Source: Catenulispora sp. EB89 (GTDB lineage Bacteria > Actinomycetota > Actinomycetes > Streptomycetales > Catenulisporaceae). From it: a stretch of DNA of 64,000 nucleotides. The position numbers and the translations under genes are program-made. Every line of letters starts with the position of its first letter. Positions within the stretch are counted from its first letter, which is position 1. The DNA lies in assembly GCF_041261445.1 (NCBI RefSeq), contig NZ_JBGCCU010000005.1, positions 310,001-374,000 on the forward strand. Reading direction: 5' to 3'. A model generated the notes under the pieces. It was not told the origin of the DNA. It worked only from the letters and a program-made list of their open reading frames with translations, and made no database searches. Positions 1 through 8,359 of this stretch are shown here, piece by piece.

Positions 1-1
1 G

Positions 2-2779
2 GCGGTGACGGCCGCGGCGGACCAGTACGCGGTGGGGGTGATCGCGTACGAGTGCCTGACCGGCACACCGCCCTTCGACGGCGGAACCCCGCTCGGGATC
101 ATGATGAAGCACCTCCAGGAGCCGGTACCGCCGCTCCCGGAGACGGTGTCGGAACCGGTACGCGAGCTGGTGATGCGGGCCCTGGCGAAGGACCCCGAGG
201 CGCGGTTCGCGAGCGCGCGGGAGATGGCCGAGACGGCCCGCCGGCTCGCGGCGCGGGGCGTGCGCGCGGCGGGGGCGGCGCGGATCGGGAGTCCGGGGGA
301 CAGCTTTCAGGTGGGGGTTGATGTCGCGGGGGTGGCGGCTGCGGCGGGTGCGGCAGCGGGTGCGGGTGCGGGGGCGCGGGTGGATGGCGACTTTTTGTCG
401 TTCACGGTGGTGCCTCGGGGGTTTGGGGATGAGGGCGATGGTGATGGCGGCGTTGACGGGGATGGCGCGGAGCTGAGCTCGGCTGCCGGTGCCGGTGCTG
501 GCGGCGGTGTGGTGGCGGGGTCTGCGGGGGAGATCGCGCCGGCTTGGGCTTCTTATGTGGTGCGGCCGGAGGCGGAGGGGACTGACTGGGCCTCGTTCAC
601 GGTGGGTGGGGCCGGGGAGGAGACGGTGCCGCTGCCGGATGGTGAGGCGGAGGTCGGCGGCGGCGCGGTGGTTGAGGCCGGTGGACCGGCGGCCACGGTG
701 CGTGGCGCGGCGGGCGGCGAAGCGGCTGGCGTGGTGGCTGGGGCGCGTGGCGGGGTGCGAGGTGGAGCGGGGCGGGTGGTGCCTCAGGACTCGTTTATCG
801 CCGGCGTTGAGGTGGATGCCGGGGAGGGTGCCGGTCAGGCCACCGGAACCGCCGCAGCAGCCGCTGCAGGAATCGGAACCGGCGCCGCAGCAAGAGCTGC
901 AACCGGAGCCGCAGCCCGAACCGGCGCCGCAGCTGGAGCTGCAACCGGAGCTGTGGCAGGAGCCGCAACCGGAACCGGCGCCGCAGCTGGAGCTGCAACC
1001 GGCGCCGCAATCGGAACCGGCACCGCAGCAAGAGCTGCAACCGGAGCGGTGGCGGGAGCCGCAACCGGAACTGGCGGTGTGGCTGGAGCTGGCGAGGCGG
1101 CGGAAGTCGGCGGGGCTGCGCGAGCGGGTGTTGCTCGGTGGCGGAGTCGGACCGTGCCGGAGGACTCGTTTACTTCGGGTGTTGAGCTGGATGCGGCTGT
1201 CGAGAGTGAGGCCAGTCGGCCTGCGCGTGGCGGATTGGCCGGTCGCTGGCGCAAGCGTGGCCAGCAGCCAGCCGGAACGCCGGCAGGCGACCCGACAGAG
1301 GCGAGCGAGCAACCAACCGGCAGCCCGGCTGCGCTGAGCAGTCGGCAGACAGGTGCGGGTGGCGGGGCGGTGCGGGCGGTTCCGCAGGATTCGTTTACCG
1401 CTGGCATACCCGAAGGCTCGATCGCTGAGCCACAGCCAGCCAGCCCGGCAGAAGAGAGCGGCCCGCAAGAAGGCGATCTCCCGAGCCCGGCAGACGCTGG
1501 CGGCGAGCCCGAAAATGGTGCCGTCCTGGCTGCCGAGCAGGCAAACAGCGCGCTGGCTGCGGAGTCTGGCGGCGAGCAGGCAAATGGTGCACTGGCTGCG
1601 GAGCTGGTCGGCGGGCTGGCAGGCGGCGTACCCGGCGCGGCGGCCGGTGAGTTAGTCGCGGGTGAGCCCGAACCAGGGCCCGAACCAGAGCCTGAGCTCA
1701 AACCTGAGCCCGAACCCGAGCCGAAGATCGAGGCGATCCCGATCCCGCACATCGCGCCTGGCCACGCGATGCCGCTGGACTCCTTCAACGCGGGCGTCGA
1801 GCTGGATCCGGTCGAGCCTGATGCGGGCAGTGGCCGGGTCGTGCCGCAGGATTCGTTCACCGTCCTCGGCGCCGATGATTCTGAGGGTCCCGATGGGCCT
1901 GATGGCCCCGACCTCGACTTCCCGCATCAGCCGATGCAGCCCGGGCGGCGGCGGGCGATCGTGCTGGCGGCTGTGGGTGCGGTTGTTGTCGTGGGGATTG
2001 CGGTCGCCTATCCGCTTTCGCACAGCGATAAGGCGTCGACGGCGGCTGTGGTCGGGGCGACGCAGGCCACGTCGAGTGCGTCGGGTGCCGTGTCGACTTC
2101 CGATGTGAGTGTCACGTCCGTTGTCTCCGAGACGTCGACCATCGTCGTGAGTTCGTCGGTGACGAGTGCGGCTGCGAAGCCTTCGGCGACGGCTTCGGCG
2201 CCGGGGCGGTCGAGCAGTGCGCCCGGGAGGCCCGCGCCGACGAGTTCGGCGGGGTCGTCGATGGCGTCGCGGCCGTCGGCGACGGTGGGGGGTACGTCCG
2301 CGTCGAACGTGCCGCCTCCGCCGGTATCGGCGTCGACTTCTGCCGCCGTGCCGCACAAGTCGGGGTACGTCACCAACGTCGGGGACAGCGATGCGATCGA
2401 TGTCTTCGGGACCTCGGCCGGGGCGCCGATCTTCGGCGACGGTGCGCAGCTGACCGTGGAGCCGCCCGCGGGGCGGGCCGGGCAGAGCTTTCAGGCGACC
2501 GCGTTGACGTCAGGTGGGCAGACGGTCTACGAGTTCGGCGACGGGCTGGACACCAACCAGTTGATCGACGGCGCCGGGGGCAAGGTCTCGTTGCTGCACG
2601 GTGGCGGCGCCACGACGCAGATGTGGTGGCTGTCGCAGGACTCGAGTACGCCGAGTGGTGCGTTCTACATCAACAACCAGGGTGCCGGGCAGTGCTTGAC
2701 GGACAACGGGCCGTCGAACGCGTTGTCGCTGAAGCCCTGCGTGGTCGGGAACAAGGCGCAGCAGTGGTACCTGCCGTGA
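2..2779 (+). CDS. Transmembrane Ser/Thr protein kinase, 3' part, with ricin-like C-terminus
   Basis: The gene enters from the left edge. The first readable residues match the end of a Hanks-type kinase domain (DQYAVGVIAYECLTGTPPF, subdomain IX), so the ATP-binding and catalytic loops lie outside the window and the GTG at 5 is not the true start. The kinase fold ends near residue 90. A low-complexity juxtamembrane region of about 550 residues follows. It holds at least six copies of a short motif of the form P-x-D-S-F-x-x-G-V-E-L-D and an Ala/Gly/Thr-rich repeat. One membrane segment lies near residues 648-670. The extracellular part is Ser/Thr-rich and ends in a domain resembling a ricin-type beta-trefoil (GQCLTDNG, then QQWYLP at the terminus). 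By family knowledge this is a PknB-like receptor kinase. The carbohydrate-binding role of the ectodomain is inferred. Confidence 0.88.
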   Translation, partial: AVTAAADQYAVGVIAYECLTGTPPFDGGTPLGIMMKHLQEPVPPLPETVSEPVRELVMRALAKDPEARFASAREMAETARRLAARGVRAAGAARIGSPGDSFQVGVDVAGVAAAAGAAAGAGAGARVDGDFLSFTVVPRGFGDEGDGDGGVDGDGAELSSAAGAGAGGGVVAGSAGEIAPAWASYVVRPEAEGTDWASFTVGGAGEETVPLPDGEAEVGGGAVVEAGGPAATVRGAAGGEAAGVVAGARGGVRGGAGRVVPQDSFIAGVEVDAGEGAGQATGTAAAAAAGIGTGAAARAATGAAARTGAAAGAATGAVAGAATGTGAAAGAATGAAIGTGTAARAATGAVAGAATGTGGVAGAGEAAEVGGAARAGVARWRSRTVPEDSFTSGVELDAAVESEASRPARGGLAGRWRKRGQQPAGTPAGDPTEASEQPTGSPAALSSRQTGAGGGAVRAVPQDSFTAGIPEGSIAEPQPASPAEESGPQEGDLPSPADAGGEPENGAVLAAEQANSALAAESGGEQANGALAAELVGGLAGGVPGAAAGELVAGEPEPGPEPEPELKPEPEPEPKIEAIPIPHIAPGHAMPLDSFNAGVELDPVEPDAGSGRVVPQDSFTVLGADDSEGPDGPDGPDLDFPHQPMQPGRRRAIVLAAVGAVVVVGIAVAYPLSHSDKASTAAVVGATQATSSASGAVSTSDVSVTSVVSETSTIVVSSSVTSAAAKPSATASAPGRSSSAPGRPAPTSSAGSSMASRPSATVGGTSASNVPPPPVSASTSAAVPHKSGYVTNVGDSDAIDVFGTSAGAPIFGDGAQLTVEPPAGRAGQSFQATALTSGGQTVYEFGDGLDTNQLIDGAGGKVSLLHGGGATTQMWWLSQDSSTPSGAFYINNQGAGQCLTDNGPSNALSLKPCVVGNKAQQWYLP

Positions 2780-2822
2780 GGCGAAGCGTGGCTGGCTTGG
2801 CCGGGACGGCCGACGCGGCTGT

Positions 2823-3395
2823 TCAGAGGTCGTAGGGGATGCCGCGGACCGCGTGCTCGGCGTGCCCGACGACCTCCTCGACCAGCCGCCTGATGTGCCC
2901 GCCGCGCAGCCGGTAGAGCCGGGCGCGGCCGTCGGCGCGCTGTTCGACCAGGCCGCCGAGGCGGAGTTTGGCGAGGTGCTGGCTGGCCGCGGTGGGGGTG
3001 CAGCCGGCGGTCTCGGCCAGGGCGCTGACGCCGAGTTCGCCGTCGCGCAGGGCCCAGAGCAGGCGCAGGCGGCTGGGTTCGGCCAGCAGGTCCAGGAAAC
3101 CGACGGCGGTGTCCACGACCGGGTCGGGCAGCGTGCGCTCGGCGGAGTCGGCGTGGTCCGGATGGTGGTGGTCGGAGCCGGAGCCGGAGCCGGAGCCAGA
3201 GCCAGAAGCGGAGCCAGAGCCAGAGCCGGAGGCGGCCGAGGCGGCGCGCGAGTCGGCGGGAGCCCCGGCGAGCGAGTCTCGGGAATCATGCGGGTCGCTG
3301 CTGTCGGCGGCCGAAGCGCCGTGGGAGCTGGCGTCACCGGTGGAGTCGTCGGCGCGGGATTCGGGCTGCTCGCCTGGTTGGGGCATGGAGGCCAT
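2823..3395 (-). CDS. ArsR/SmtB-family metal-sensing-type repressor
   Basis: The winged-helix ArsR domain fills the last 100 of 190 residues (LLAEPSRLRLLWALRDG, then TPTAASQHLAKLRLGG as recognition helix). The last helix carries His residues spaced H-x10-H-x2-H (GGH...GHAEH). This is the alpha-5 zinc-site spacing of CzrA/SmtB proteins, but the Asp normally two residues before the first His is Gly here. The N-terminal 90 residues are unusual: an acidic Ser-rich stretch, a Ser-Gly/Ala-Ser-Gly repeat and a His-rich patch (DHHHPDHAD) that could add metal ligands. A shorter protein starting inside the repeat cannot be excluded. No transporter gene is adjacent, so the regulated target is not visible. 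It converges on the kinase gene, 43 bp away. Confidence 0.85.
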   Translation of the reverse strand: MASMPQPGEQPESRADDSTGDASSHGASAADSSDPHDSRDSLAGAPADSRAASAASGSGSGSASGSGSGSGSGSDHHHPDHADSAERTLPDPVVDTAVGFLDLLAEPSRLRLLWALRDGELGVSALAETAGCTPTAASQHLAKLRLGGLVEQRADGRARLYRLRGGHIRRLVEEVVGHAEHAVRGIPYDL

Positions 3396-3515
3396 CCTCT
3401 CACCTGCGCGGACGTCCGGCGTCCGGAGCTCCCAGCCACTGTGCCACCGAAAAGCTCACCCCCGCTGCAGGACGGGCCCCGCGCCGAAGCGACGGAACGG
3501 GACCCTGGCCGCGGC

Positions 3516-3776
3516 TCAGCCGGTCGGCTCGAACTCCTCGGCCTTCACCCCCGCGACGAAGGCCGCCCACTCCGTGCGCGAGTACACGATCACCTCGGCG
3601 TCGGGTCGCCGGGAGTGGCGTACGCCGACCGAGCCGTCGGCCAGCATCGCCACCTCCACGCAGTTGGTGGCGCCGTTGCTGTGGCTGCTCTTGCGCCACG
3701 CGGCGCCGGTCAGGAGGGTCTCGTGCGGGGCGGCTCCGTTCTCAGGGGTCGAATTCGGTGTTGCGCTGGTGCTCAA
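3516..3776 (-). CDS. DUF397 domain protein
   Basis: An 86-residue protein with the DUF397 signature WRKSSHSNG...NCVEVA and a conserved distal part (SRTEWAAFVAGVK). DUF397 proteins are small, of unknown mechanism, and in actinomycetes almost always sit beside an XRE/DUF5753 regulator. The TTG start follows the stop codon of that regulator directly (TAGTTG), so the two are expected to be translationally coupled. In S. coelicolor, relatives in whiJ-type clusters act with the HTH partner in development and antibiotic control; a comparable role here is inferred from context. Confidence 0.88.
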   Translation of the reverse strand: MSTSATPNSTPENGAAPHETLLTGAAWRKSSHSNGATNCVEVAMLADGSVGVRHSRRPDAEVIVYSRTEWAAFVAGVKAEEFEPTG

Positions 3777-4796
3777 CTAGCTCTCCATCTTCGTCAGCAG
3801 GTCGGCGAGCCAGAGCGCCGACCGTTCGGGGGAAAGCGCCGCGGCACGGAGCTGGTCGAACACCGACGCGTAATTGCGCACCTCGTCGACGGTCTCCAGG
3901 AAATGCGTTCGCGTCAGGTTGTCCAGGCATACCACGTCGTGTTCCAGAGGATTACCGAAGCCTACAATCGCGAAGGGTTCGTCAAGTCCTGAATATGCGC
4001 CTGCTGAATGGGTGATGATCTGGATGATGATATTAGGGCGGCGGGATTCTTCGATGACGCGTTCGATCTGACCTCGCATCACCTCGCGTCCTCCCACTCG
4101 CTGGCGCAGCGCGCCCTCGTGCATCACCACGCGCAGCCGCAGTGGATCCGTGCCGCCGAGCATGCGCTGTCGGGTGCGGCGTACGGCCACCAGGGCGTCG
4201 ACGTCGAGTGGTTCGGCCCGTATCCGCCAGGCCTCGGCCAGGGCGCGGGTGTAGTCCTCGGTCTGCAGCAGGCCGTGGACGAGTTGCACGGTGTGCGCGT
4301 CGATCGACGTCGCCGCCGCCTCGACACTGATGTAGTCCGCGTAGGGCTCAGGGATGGCCCGCCGGTAGTACTGCCACCAGCCCTTGTCCCTGATCTGGCC
4401 GGTCAGGTTGAGTAAAGTCGTCCGCAGCTCTTCGTCGACGACCCCGTAGACGTCCAGCGCGGCCGAGACGTCGATGCGCCGCAGCCGGCCCTGGCCGTTC
4501 TCGAGCCGGGACAGCGTCGAGTCCGAGATCTCCAGCCGCTCGGCCGCGCCCTGCAGCGTCAGGCCCGCGGCCAGCCGGAGCCGGCGCAGGGCCGCGCCGA
4601 GCCGGCGGCGGCGGATCGGCGGCGCCGACGGGCCCGCCGGGACCCGGGCCGCGCGCTCCACCGGGTTGCCGGGTTCGGCCGGGGCGCCGGGCTTTCGCGC
4701 GCCGCCGTGTTCCTCCGGGCCGCCGGGGACGGGTTCGTGCGGGTCGCCGTCCGGCGCGGTTCCGGTGGCGGGTCCGGGAACGTCTGCGGATGTCAT
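3777..4796 (-). CDS. XRE-family regulator with DUF5753 (WhiJ-like)
   Basis: A 339-residue protein. After a Pro/Gly-rich lead the HTH spans roughly residues 65-125 (RRLRLAAGLTLQGAAERLEISDSTLSRLENGQG). The remainder is a DUF5753 domain (GWWQYYRRAIPEPYADYISVEAAA, then VHGLLQTEDYTRAL). The start at 4796 was chosen over an upstream start at 4973 because an AGGGGG ribosome site lies about 8 bases before it and the upstream extension would overlap the divergent gene's start. It is followed without a gap by the DUF397 gene and faces an ATP-binding anti-sigma-like gene, the classical actinomycete three-gene whiJ-type set. Confidence 0.9.
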   Translation of the reverse strand: MTSADVPGPATGTAPDGDPHEPVPGGPEEHGGARKPGAPAEPGNPVERAARVPAGPSAPPIRRRRLGAALRRLRLAAGLTLQGAAERLEISDSTLSRLENGQGRLRRIDVSAALDVYGVVDEELRTTLLNLTGQIRDKGWWQYYRRAIPEPYADYISVEAAATSIDAHTVQLVHGLLQTEDYTRALAEAWRIRAEPLDVDALVAVRRTRQRMLGGTDPLRLRVVMHEGALRQRVGGREVMRGQIERVIEESRRPNIIIQIITHSAGAYSGLDEPFAIVGFGNPLEHDVVCLDNLTRTHFLETVDEVRNYASVFDQLRAAALSPERSALWLADLLTKMES

Positions 4797-4964
4797 CGCC
4801 AACCCCCTGCGGTTCGCTTTTGCGATGCAGGCCATTGTGCCCGAACCGGCCGCGGCGATTTCACGGATTCCCCTGCGGGGCCCGCGCCCTGGGTGGGATA
4901 TTTCATTGTGGGGTGCGCGCTGGGGGAGATGGAATCGCGCAGACATCGATGATGTGAGGCCGTC

Positions 4965-5672
4965 ATGCAGCAATTACGCCACCCCGCCCCGGCGGCGTGC
5001 CGCGTCGCCGGAACGGGCGCCGGCGGCGGGGTGGCAGTCCGAGGCACGGCGGTCGGCTCCGAGCCGGCCCCGGATGCCCCGGCATCGCAGAACACTGCTC
5101 TGTACTGGACGTTCCCGGGCTCGGCCCTGGACGTGAGCCTGTCCCGGCGCTGGCTGGCCGCCGCGGTCGAACAGGCCTGGGGTGCCGGGGACGACGCCGA
5201 CCGCGTGGTGCTGGCCTACAGCGAGATCGCGACCAACGCCGTGGTGCACGGCACCGGGCCGGTCACGGTGTCCGCGCGGATCCGGCCCGGCGCGGTGACC
5301 TGCGAGGTCGGCGACTGCTCGGCCCTGGCCCCGCAGCACCGGCACGCGACCGGGGAGGACGTCCGCGGCCGCGGGCTGGACCTGATCGAGTGGATCGTGG
5401 ACCGGTTCGGGGTGGCCGTCGGCGAGGCCGGCAAGACCGTGTCGTTCGAGGTTGGACGTCATGCCGGGCATCACTCCGGAGAGGACGCCGGGTCCGGGAG
5501 AAGTCCGCTGCCCCGGTCCGGCCCGGGTCCGGTCGCGCCGACTGAATCAGTCCTCGAATCCGCCCGCACGCCACGACCCGGCCCCGGACCGAAGTCCGGA
5601 ACCGGGTCGCGAGAGAACTCCGTCGGCGGGTCTGCGGGTGGGTCCGCCGACGGAAAGCAGGAAACCGGCTAG
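4965..5672 (+). CDS. HATPase_c_2 anti-sigma-like ATP-binding protein
   Basis: A 235-residue protein with a GHKL/RsbW-type ATPase core at about 45-170. The N-box is EIATNAVVHG, the G1 region VGDCS and the G2 region GRGLDLIEWIVDRFG. Both flanks are disordered, the C-terminal one rich in Pro, Gly and Ser. Proteins of this kind act as anti-sigma factors or stand-alone regulatory kinases in actinomycetes. GAGG about 5 bases before the ATG at 4965 supports the start. It is transcribed away from the XRE/DUF5753 regulator, giving a divergent promoter region at 4797-4964. Its stop codon overlaps that of the convergent alpha-glucosidase gene by 4 bp. Confidence 0.85.
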   Translation: MQQLRHPAPAACRVAGTGAGGGVAVRGTAVGSEPAPDAPASQNTALYWTFPGSALDVSLSRRWLAAAVEQAWGAGDDADRVVLAYSEIATNAVVHGTGPVTVSARIRPGAVTCEVGDCSALAPQHRHATGEDVRGRGLDLIEWIVDRFGVAVGEAGKTVSFEVGRHAGHHSGEDAGSGRSPLPRSGPGPVAPTESVLESARTPRPGPGPKSGTGSRENSVGGSAGGSADGKQETG

Positions 5673-7303
5673 CGGGCGATCCAGACGGCGGTGTCGGCCG
5701 GAATCCGGCCCTCCGCCGTCAAAGGCCCGCTGGCCAGCAGCACTCGGCCCGCGACCGGCTGGTCCGACGGTCGCGGGCCGAAGTTCACCGCGCACACGAA
5801 TCCGGGTCCGCGCTCGAAGGCCAGAACCCCTTCGGGCGCCGGGAGCCAGGCGAACGGCCCGTCGCCGAGCCCTTCGGTCTCCCGCCGCAGCCGCAGGGCC
5901 TTGCCGTACAGCGTCAGCATCGACGTCGGATCGGCCAGCTGGCCCTCGGCCGTGTAGTCCTTCCACGCCTCCGGCTGCGGCAGCCACGGCTCGGCCGAGG
6001 CCTGCTCGGGGCTGAAGCCGAACGGCGGCTCGCTCCCGGACCACGGCAGCGGCACCCGGCAGCCGTCCCGGCCCGGGTCCGCCGGGTTGCGGCCCTTGCG
6101 CTCCCACATCGGGTCCTGGCGCAGGTGGTCGGGGATGTCCTCGACCTCCCACAGCCCCAGTTCCTCGCCCTGGTAGATGTACACCGAACCGGGCAGTGCC
6201 TGGGTCAGCAGGGCCGAGGCCCGCGCGCGCCGCGTGCCCAGATCCAGATCGACCGGCCGGCCGAGCTGCCGGGCGTAGATCGCGAACGACGTGTCCTCGC
6301 GGCCGTAGCGGGTCACCACGCGGTCCACGTCGTGGTTGGACAGCACCCAGGTCGGCGGGGCGCCGACCGGGGCGTGCAGGCTCAGCGTCTCGTCGATCAC
6401 CTCGCGGAGCTTGTCCGCCTCCCAGGCGCAGCCCAGGTAGGGGAAGTTGAAGACGGTGTGCATCTCGTCCGGGCCGAGGTAGCGGGCCAGGCGCGCGGCG
6501 TCCGGCAGCCAGATCTCGCCGATCAGGACCCGGTCTCCGTCGTAGGAATCCGCGACCGCGCGCCAGGAGCGGTAGATCGCGTGCACTTCCTCGCGGTCGA
6601 CGAACGCCGAGTCGTCCTCGCCGACTTGGTCCGGCAGCGCCGGGTCCTTGACCAGCAGCGCTGCCGAGTCTATGCGGAAGCCGTCGGCCCCGCGGTCGAA
6701 CCAGAACCGCAGCACGTCCTCGAACTCGGCCGGGACGTCCGGGTGCTGCCAGTTGAAGTCCGGCTGGGCCGAGTCGAACAGGTGCAGGTACCACTCGCCG
6801 GGCTCGCCGTCCGGTTCGGCGACCCGGGTCCAGGTCTGGCCGCCGAACATGCCCTGCCAGTTGGTCGGGGGCAGCTCACCGTCCTCGCCGCGGCCGGAGC
6901 GGAACCAGAAGCGCTCGCGCTCCGGCGAGCCGGGCCCGGCGGCCAGGGCCGCGGCGAACCAGGGGTTGGCCGCCGAGGTGTGGTTCGGCACGATGTCCAC
7001 GACCACGCGGATGCCCAGCGCGTGCGCCTCGGCGATCAGCGCCTCGGCGTCGGCCACGGTCCCGAACAGCGGGTCGATGACGCGGTAGTCGGTGACGTCG
7101 TAGCCGCCGTCCGCCTGCGGGGACAGGTACCAGGGGTTGAACCACACCGCGTCCACGCCGAGCTCGGCCAGGTACGGCAGCCGGGCGCGGACGCCGGCCA
7201 GGTCGCCCATGCCGTCGCCGGACCCGTCGGCGAAGCTGCGCGGGTAGATCTGGTAGATGGCGGCCGAGCGCCACCAAGGCGCTGGGGAAGTATGCGCGGA
7301 CAC
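5669..7303 (-). CDS. aglA: Alpha-glucosidase, glycoside hydrolase family 13
   Basis: A 544-residue cytoplasmic GH13 enzyme, normal family length, no signal peptide. The conserved regions are present: VVVDIVPNHTS (about 100-110), GFRIDSAA with the nucleophile Asp at about 212, IGEIWLPD with the acid/base Glu at about 263, and LSNHDVDR with the transition-state Asp at about 325. The likely reaction is hydrolysis of maltose, short maltodextrins or related alpha-glucosides entering through the adjacent importer. It is last in the malE-malF-malG-aglA order, matching the S. coelicolor mal locus as known to me. A GTG start is used. The 108 bp between malG and this gene hold no obvious terminator. 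Exact substrate (alpha-1,4 versus alpha-1,6) is not determined. Confidence 0.9.
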   Translation of the reverse strand: MSAHTSPAPWWRSAAIYQIYPRSFADGSGDGMGDLAGVRARLPYLAELGVDAVWFNPWYLSPQADGGYDVTDYRVIDPLFGTVADAEALIAEAHALGIRVVVDIVPNHTSAANPWFAAALAAGPGSPERERFWFRSGRGEDGELPPTNWQGMFGGQTWTRVAEPDGEPGEWYLHLFDSAQPDFNWQHPDVPAEFEDVLRFWFDRGADGFRIDSAALLVKDPALPDQVGEDDSAFVDREEVHAIYRSWRAVADSYDGDRVLIGEIWLPDAARLARYLGPDEMHTVFNFPYLGCAWEADKLREVIDETLSLHAPVGAPPTWVLSNHDVDRVVTRYGREDTSFAIYARQLGRPVDLDLGTRRARASALLTQALPGSVYIYQGEELGLWEVEDIPDHLRQDPMWERKGRNPADPGRDGCRVPLPWSGSEPPFGFSPEQASAEPWLPQPEAWKDYTAEGQLADPTSMLTLYGKALRLRRETEGLGDGPFAWLPAPEGVLAFERGPGFVCAVNFGPRPSDQPVAGRVLLASGPLTAEGRIPADTAVWIAR

Positions 7304-7411
7304 CGGGAACCTGCTCTCTAGTACGTGAAGCAGACACGACGGCGGGACAGCCGACGGTAAGGACAGGGGGACGTTTGACGGTCGTCTGTAGTCGGTGACT
7401 TCAGGGCCCTG

Positions 7412-8356
7412 TCAGCCCTTGACACCGCCGACCGTCAGGCCGGCCATGATGTTCCGCTGGAAGAACAGGAACAGCACGATCGTCGGGATCGAAGCCAGGA
7501 ACAACCCGCCGACCAGCGCGTTGTCCGGCATGGAGGTGGCGGCGGTGTTGACGCCGACGTTCAGCGTCTCGTGCGCCGGCACGGTGATCAGCGGCCACAG
7601 GAAGTCCTTCCAGACCGCGACTATCGCGAAGATCGAGATCACCCCGAGGATCGGCCGCGAGATCGGCAGCACGATGCGCCACAGCGTGCGCAGCGGGCCG
7701 GCGCCGTCCACGGCGGCCGCGTCCAGCAGGTCGTTGGGGATGGAGTCGAAGAACCGCTTGAGCAGGAACACGTTGAAGGCGTTGGCCACCGTCGGGAGCC
7801 AGATCACCCAGGGCGTGTTCTGCAGGTTCCAGTGCACCAGCGGCAGGTCCAGCACCGTCAGGTACTGCGGGATGACCAGCGCCGCGGCCGGGATCATCAT
7901 CGAGGCCAGCATCAGGGCCAGGATCCAGTTGCCGAAGATCGGCCGGAGCTTGGACAGCGAGTAGGCGGCGCCGACGCAGAAGGTGAGCTGGAACAGCAGC
8001 GCGCCGCCGGCGTAGACGACGGTGTTCCACAGCAGCTGCGCCATCCCCAGGCGGTTCCACGCCAGGCTGAAGGCGTGCGTCGAGGGGTGCGAGGGCAGCA
8101 GCACCGGGGGGTTGCGGACCAGTTCCTGCGAGGTCTTGAACCCGCCGGTGGCCATCCAGAACAGCGGGCCGATGAACACCAAGGTGGCCAGCACCAGGGC
8201 CACGGTCAGCGCGATCCAGTAGAACCGCTTGCCCCGCGTCGTGCTCAGCTGGGTGCGGGATATCAGCGTGCGGTGGTAGGTCGGCGCGGTCTTGGGCTTC
8301 CTGGCGCGGAAACGATTTCGGGTCAACAGGACCCGGCTCGCGGTCTGCTGGGTCAT
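7412..8356 (-). CDS. malG: Alpha-glucoside ABC transporter permease, MalG type
   Basis: A 314-residue carbohydrate permease of the CUT1 family. There are six predicted membrane segments; the first, ALTVALVLATLVFIGPLFWM, lies near residues 48-67. The EAA-type cytoplasmic loop that contacts the ATPase reads DAAAVDGAGPLRTLWRIVLP, with the conserved Gly. It starts 3 bp after the malF stop. No ATPase gene is present, as expected for Streptomyces-type CUT1 systems that borrow a shared MsiK-like ATPase encoded elsewhere. Confidence 0.9.
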   Translation of the reverse strand: MTQQTASRVLLTRNRFRARKPKTAPTYHRTLISRTQLSTTRGKRFYWIALTVALVLATLVFIGPLFWMATGGFKTSQELVRNPPVLLPSHPSTHAFSLAWNRLGMAQLLWNTVVYAGGALLFQLTFCVGAAYSLSKLRPIFGNWILALMLASMMIPAAALVIPQYLTVLDLPLVHWNLQNTPWVIWLPTVANAFNVFLLKRFFDSIPNDLLDAAAVDGAGPLRTLWRIVLPISRPILGVISIFAIVAVWKDFLWPLITVPAHETLNVGVNTAATSMPDNALVGGLFLASIPTIVLFLFFQRNIMAGLTVGGVKG

Positions 8357-8359
8357 CTC

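Noticed and set aside
835-1860. A 341-codon minus-strand frame opposite the kinase repeats
   Set aside because: Its composition mirrors the Ala/Gly repeat of the kinase and it has no independent gene features.
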